A stretch of 25,737 bases of DNA from positions 1 to 25,737 of the forward strand of contig DAMDEV010000018.1 of NCBI GenBank assembly GCA_032089155.1. Reading direction: 5' to 3'. Origin of the DNA: Faucicola sp032089155 (GTDB lineage: Bacteria; Pseudomonadota; Gammaproteobacteria; Pseudomonadales; Moraxellaceae). Below are positions 22,785 to 25,737 of this stretch, piece after piece; position 1 is the first letter of the stretch; every line of letters starts with the position of its first letter. A program made the translations under genes and the position numbers. Under the pieces are notes generated by a model, which was not told the DNA's origin, did no database searches, and saw only the letters and a program-made list of their open reading frames with translations.

Positions 22785-22790
22785 TATAAT
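22785..22790 (+). promoter_or_regulatory. leuA -10 box (TATAAT)
   Basis: A perfect TATAAT 44 bases before the leuA start; the -35 (TTACTT or TACTTC) is weak. The resulting leader (about 37 bases) is too short for a leucine leader-peptide attenuator, so control is more likely by a protein such as the divergent Lrp-type regulator. Confidence 0.55.
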
Positions 22791-22833
22791 TTCATCAAAG
22801 AATTTTAAGCAAAATTAAATGTGGAGAATTAGC

Positions 22834-24564
22834 ATGTCAATACAACCCAAAAATACGGCGTTTAATCATAAAAAATACCAACCCTTTGCGTTTGCACCAA
22901 AGATGACCCAGCGTACTTGGCCCGATAAAACCATCACCAAAGCGCCCATATGGACGTCGGTGGATTTGCGAGATGGTAACCAAGCCTTGATTGAGCCGAT
23001 GAGCATTGAACAAAAAATGCGCTTCTTTGACTTGTTGGTGCAAGTGGGTTTCAAAGAAATTGAGATTGGTTTTCCATCAGCGGCGCAGGTCGAGTATGAC
23101 TTTACCCGCAAATTAATCGAAGGCGGACACGTACCAGACGATGTGACCTTGCAAGTATTGGTGCAGGCACGTGAACATTTGATTCGCCGTACCTTTGAGT
23201 CGTTAAAAGGTGCCAAACGTGCCATCGTCCACGTGTATAACTCAACCTCAAAAGTGCAGCGCGAAAAAGTGTATCAAAAAGATTATGATGACATCATTGC
23301 GATTGCGGTTGAAGGCGCGACATTGTTGCGTGAGTTGGCAAAAGAATACCCTGAAACCGAATGGATTTTTGAATATTCCCCTGAAAGTTTCTCACAAACC
23401 GAGGTCGATTTTTCGGTCAAAATCTGTGATGAGGTGTGTAAAGTTTGGCGCCCGGACTTAGGTCAGAAGGTAATCTTTAACTTGCCATCAACCGTAGAGA
23501 GCTCAACGCCCAATATTTATGCCGATCAGATTGAATATTTTTGCCAAAACTTACCCATGCGTGAGCATGTGATTGTGAGCCTTCACACCCACAATGACCG
23601 TGGCTGTGCCGTGGCTGCCAGTGAGTTGGGTTTGATGGCAGGGGCTGACCGGATTGAAGGCACCCTTTTTGGCAATGGCGAGCGCACAGGCAATATGGAC
23701 ATCATGGTTATGGCGATGAATATGTATAGCCAAGGCGTAGACCCACAGCTTGATTTTAGTAACATGAGCGAAATCGCCCAAGTGGTGAGTGAGTGCAATC
23801 AGTTACCGATTCATCCACGCCATCCCTACGTGGGCGAATTGGTATTTACCGCTTTTAGTGGCTCGCACCAAGATGCCATTAAAAAATCGCTAGATTATAA
23901 CGAGCAAAATGCCGAAGCTACCCAAGGCTTGTGGGATGTGGCATACTTGCCGATTGACCCTGCTCATATCGGACGCGGCTATCAGGATGTCGTGCGTATC
24001 AATAGCCAGTCAGGGAAAGGTGGTGTTGCTTATATCTTGCAACGTGACTTTGGTTTTCATTTGCCGCGCTGGACGCAGATTGACTTTAGCCGTGTCATTC
24101 AGCAAGAGGCCGAGAGCCGTCAGTCAGAATTGACATCAGATGATGTCATTAGCGTGTTTGAAAACACTTATTTGAACCAATCTACTTTGGCGTTGCAAGA
24201 TTATGAAATCAAAAACACCGCTGGCTCAGTAAGCTTTACGGGCTCTGTGCGCATGGGGGATGATATCATAGAGGTCGTTGGTAATGGTAATGGTCCGTTG
24301 TCTGCCTTTATCAATGCCATCTCTGCCAAATTGAACAAAAATATTCACGTTATCAACTATGCAGAGCATGCATTAACGGTTGAAAGTCAAAGCCCGCTCA
24401 CCCAAAACAACAGTGATGCCAATGCCGTTGCTTACTTACAGTTGAATATTGAAGGTGAGATTTATTCAGGTATCGGCACTTGCTCAAGCACCGTATCAGC
24501 GATGTTAAAAGCCGCCTTATCTGCGTTGGCACAAGCGCAGATTGCAGATACTGAGCATCATTAA
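22834..24564 (+). CDS. leuA: 2-isopropylmalate synthase LeuA
   Basis: LeuA condenses acetyl-CoA with 2-ketoisovalerate, the first committed step of leucine synthesis. The TIM-barrel catalytic half has TSVDLRDGNQALIEPM (the metal-binding Arg-Asp), EIEIGFPSAAQVEYDF, SLHTHNDRGCAVAASELG with the HxH metal site, and GNGERTGNMDIMVMAMN. The C-terminal half (from about 430) is the LeuA dimer regulatory domain that binds leucine for feedback inhibition (GNGNGPLSAFINAIS; GIGTCSSTVSAMLKAAL region). At 576 residues it is the longer LeuA form, close to the about 560 typical of that type. The frame opens at ATG 22819, but GGAG lies between that codon and ATG 22834, so 22834 (MSIQPKN) is the start. It is a stand-alone gene with its own terminator; leuB, leuC and leuD are not in the window. 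Confidence 0.96.
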   Translation: MSIQPKNTAFNHKKYQPFAFAPKMTQRTWPDKTITKAPIWTSVDLRDGNQALIEPMSIEQKMRFFDLLVQVGFKEIEIGFPSAAQVEYDFTRKLIEGGHVPDDVTLQVLVQAREHLIRRTFESLKGAKRAIVHVYNSTSKVQREKVYQKDYDDIIAIAVEGATLLRELAKEYPETEWIFEYSPESFSQTEVDFSVKICDEVCKVWRPDLGQKVIFNLPSTVESSTPNIYADQIEYFCQNLPMREHVIVSLHTHNDRGCAVAASELGLMAGADRIEGTLFGNGERTGNMDIMVMAMNMYSQGVDPQLDFSNMSEIAQVVSECNQLPIHPRHPYVGELVFTAFSGSHQDAIKKSLDYNEQNAEATQGLWDVAYLPIDPAHIGRGYQDVVRINSQSGKGGVAYILQRDFGFHLPRWTQIDFSRVIQQEAESRQSELTSDDVISVFENTYLNQSTLALQDYEIKNTAGSVSFTGSVRMGDDIIEVVGNGNGPLSAFINAISAKLNKNIHVINYAEHALTVESQSPLTQNNSDANAVAYLQLNIEGEIYSGIGTCSSTVSAMLKAALSALAQAQIADTEHH

Positions 24565-24596
24565 ATAGCTTTTATTTATCAGTAGCTTTTATCACT

Positions 24597-24627
24597 AAAA
24601 GAGCAATTGCCTTAGTTGCTCTTTTTT
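24597..24627 (+). terminator. rho-independent terminator of leuA
   Basis: AAAAGAGCAA (24597-24606) pairs with TTGCTCTTTT (24616-24625) around a 9-base loop; T-run follows. Confidence 0.88.
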
Positions 24628-24698
24628 TATGGGCTAACAGGTGAAATGCCTAGATTAATAGTACACAGGGCTGATAGCAAAAGGGGTTTAATTCCAAA

Positions 24699-24719
24699 CA
24701 TACTATTTTATGGTATGAT
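24699..24719 (+). promoter_or_regulatory. extended -10 promoter of the YcgL gene, with overlapping inverted repeat
   Basis: TGGTATGAT (TG-n-TATGAT, -10 at 24714-24719) is a good extended -10 box. CATAC and GTATG form an inverted repeat over the same bases, so a repressor or hairpin could act there. Confidence 0.45.
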
Positions 24720-24756
24720 AGAGGCACTTTAAATTTTACAGTAATAATAGAGTTGT

Positions 24757-25080
24757 ATGATGCATTGCGATATTTATAAGTTTAGCAAAAAAGATGATCT
24801 GTATGTGTACATTGCTCGCCCAGATTATCCCAATGACACGGATGAGATTCGTGACTGGTTGTCAGTGTTGCCCAAGGATTTTCGTCAAGCGATTGGGCGC
24901 GAAACCTTTGTGATGCATTTGGATTTGGCGAATACGCCAAGGCTTGCACGAGTTAATAAAGCAGAAGTGTTAGAAAAACTGCAAAGTCAGGGGTATTTTG
25001 TGCAGATGCCGCCTGAAGATGTGCTGTTACGCCAAGCAAAATTGAATATGGCAGAAGCGCAGCAGAACAAGTGGCAGTAG
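24757..25080 (+). CDS. YcgL-domain protein
   Basis: A 107-residue cytosolic protein of the YcgL family (DUF709), widely conserved in gamma-proteobacteria, with no settled biochemical role. Family features are the N-terminal CDIYKFSKKDDLYVYIARPD, the central phrase FVMHLDL...LARVNKAEVLEKLQSQGYFVQMPP, and the final VLLRQAKLN region; the order and length match E. coli YcgL (about 97-108 residues). Start is ATG 24757 or the adjacent ATG 24760; the upstream AGAG is a modest ribosome-binding site. In many genomes ycgL follows rnd (RNase D); here it follows leuA instead and precedes a small membrane protein. Confidence 0.9.
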   Translation: MMHCDIYKFSKKDDLYVYIARPDYPNDTDEIRDWLSVLPKDFRQAIGRETFVMHLDLANTPRLARVNKAEVLEKLQSQGYFVQMPPEDVLLRQAKLNMAEAQQNKWQ

Positions 25081-25095
25081 CAAAATTTTAACCAA

Positions 25096-25109
25096 ATGAT
25101 TTGAATCAT
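25096..25109. repeat. 14-bp palindrome upstream of the small membrane protein gene
   Basis: ATGATT-TG-AATCAT, a perfect inverted repeat, 37 bases before ATG 25147. It partly overlaps a possible -35 (TTGAAT), so it could be an operator. Confidence 0.35.
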
Positions 25110-25146
25110 GCTAAAATAATCTATCTATTTTTGGCAAGGCAAAATT

Positions 25147-25602
25147 ATGTTTGCATTTTTATCACTCGACCAAATCGGTAATGTGCTAGGCGAAATCATC
25201 ATTTGGTGGGCGCAGCTAGTTCAAGGTGTGCCGCCAGACAAATTACCCTTATATGCCTATGTGGGATTTTCCATTGTCGTATTACTGCTTTGGATTTTAG
25301 TGGTACGGATTTTGCCAAAAACGCTTGCAGGTTTGAGTTGGATTATTCTATTTGCGATTTTGCTCACGCCAACCACTTCCCTTGGCACCCCGCCTGACAT
25401 TGCACCAGCGAGTATTTCAGTGGTGTATGGGATTTTACTCAAAGATCCAGCAATTATCTTTAATGGGTTGCTACCAATTATGGTTGTCATTACAGTGGGC
25501 TGTATTTTGGGTTTTATTTGGCAAATTCTTCGAATGGGCATCGATAAAACCAACAAAAAACATGCGCTAAATAACGCCAATATCAGCCAGCCTAGTCGCT
25601 AA
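25147..25602 (+). CDS. small integral membrane protein of unknown function
   Basis: A 151-residue protein with an amphipathic N-terminus (IGNVLGEIIIWWAQLVQGVP) and three strong hydrophobic segments at about 38-57 (VGFSIVVLLLWILVVRIL), 62-77 (GLSWIILFAILLTPTTS) and 106-128 (NGLLPIMVVITVGCILGFIW). It ends with a basic, polar tail (RMGIDKTNKKHALNNA). No catalytic motif or known family was recognised. AAGG 8 bases before ATG 25147 is a good ribosome-binding site. It follows the YcgL gene by 66 bp in the same direction and may be co-transcribed with it, though the gap has its own palindrome. By the positive-inside rule the basic tail would be cytoplasmic. Confidence 0.75.
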   Translation: MFAFLSLDQIGNVLGEIIIWWAQLVQGVPPDKLPLYAYVGFSIVVLLLWILVVRILPKTLAGLSWIILFAILLTPTTSLGTPPDIAPASISVVYGILLKDPAIIFNGLLPIMVVITVGCILGFIWQILRMGIDKTNKKHALNNANISQPSR

Positions 25603-25634
25603 GCTATGATGGTGATAAGCCAACAAGCTGTAAC

Positions 25635-25679
25635 CGCTTAACTTTTTATAGCTTAATCTTTTACAGTTTAACCTTTTAC
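25635..25679. repeat. 15-bp tandem repeat, three copies, at the right edge
   Basis: CGCTTAACTTTTTAT (25635-25649), AGCTTAATCTTTTAC (25650-25664) and AGTTTAACCTTTTAC (25665-25679) are adjacent and clearly related. They lie 5 bases before the second dispersed repeat copy. Confidence 0.75.
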
Positions 25680-25684
25680 TTATA

Positions 25685-25724
25685 CAGGGCAATCGCACTA
25701 TAAAAATTTTCCGAACAGCAACTT
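25685..25724. repeat. dispersed ~40-bp repeat, copy 2
   Basis: CAGGGCAATCGCA to CAGCAACTTTT, matching the copy at 16583-16622 in sequence and in context (short tandem repeat just upstream, plus-strand gene before it). The window ends 13 bases later, so what follows is not visible. Confidence 0.65.
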
Positions 25725-25737
25725 TTCACGGAAAGCC

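Noticed and set aside
22670..22833. Leucine leader-peptide attenuator before leuA
   Set aside because: The likely TATAAT leaves a leader of only about 37 bases, with no Leu-codon run and no terminator hairpin.
1..25737. Mobile element, CRISPR array, toxin-antitoxin or defence island
   Set aside because: No direct-repeat/spacer pattern, transposase, integrase or defence-type genes were recognised; almost all DNA is assigned to metabolic genes and their regulation.

Overview
The window looks like a chromosomal segment from a gamma-proteobacterium of the family Moraxellaceae (Moraxella/Faucicola, Psychrobacter or Acinetobacter relatives). The support is AT-leaning codon use, AT-rich intergenic DNA, a CarO-like outer-membrane barrel (a family I know from Acinetobacter and relatives), and an lldPRD/dld lactate locus whose proteins closely resemble the E. 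coli ones as I recall them. No rRNA, tRNA, CRISPR array, prophage or intact insertion sequence was seen. The content is mainly core and catabolic metabolism, with no obvious defence or mobile system.

Layout. 1-1900 (minus): rsmE followed 2 bp later by a PAS-GGDEF protein that runs off the left edge. 2176-3543 (minus): bioA. 3790-5151 (minus): a CitMHS-family citrate/metal transporter. 5700-6875 (minus) and 7072-8583 (plus): a GAF-winged-helix regulator divergent from an ExaC/AldB-type aldehyde dehydrogenase. 8849-12662 (minus): the L-lactate operon lldP-lldR-lldD, with two LldR-type operators around its promoter. 13186-14358 (plus): an iron-dependent alcohol dehydrogenase. 14835-16538 (plus): D-lactate dehydrogenase dld. 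Together 5700-16538 can be read as a two- and three-carbon catabolic island: alcohol to aldehyde to acid, and both lactate enantiomers to pyruvate with electrons going to quinone.

16770-19335 (minus): metF and ahcY of the methyl/methionine cycle. Each has its own promoter, and ahcY is preceded by what I read as an S-adenosylhomocysteine (SAH) riboswitch. 19644-22073 (plus): the CarO-like barrel and an AGCS-family Na+:alanine/glycine symporter. 22211-22669 (minus): an Lrp/AsnC regulator, divergent from leuA (22834-24564, plus). 24757-25602 (plus): a YcgL-domain protein and a small unknown membrane protein.

The most interesting signals are non-coding. They are the SAH riboswitch with a compensatory pseudoknot, the paired LldR operators, and a recurring theme of 14-16 bp tandem repeats: in rsmE, between lldR and lldD, after dld, and at the right edge. 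The last two sit directly before copies of a roughly 40-bp dispersed element. Several starts are moved from the longest reading frame on ribosome-binding-site or promoter evidence (bioA, lldP, metF, ahcY, alsT, leuA).
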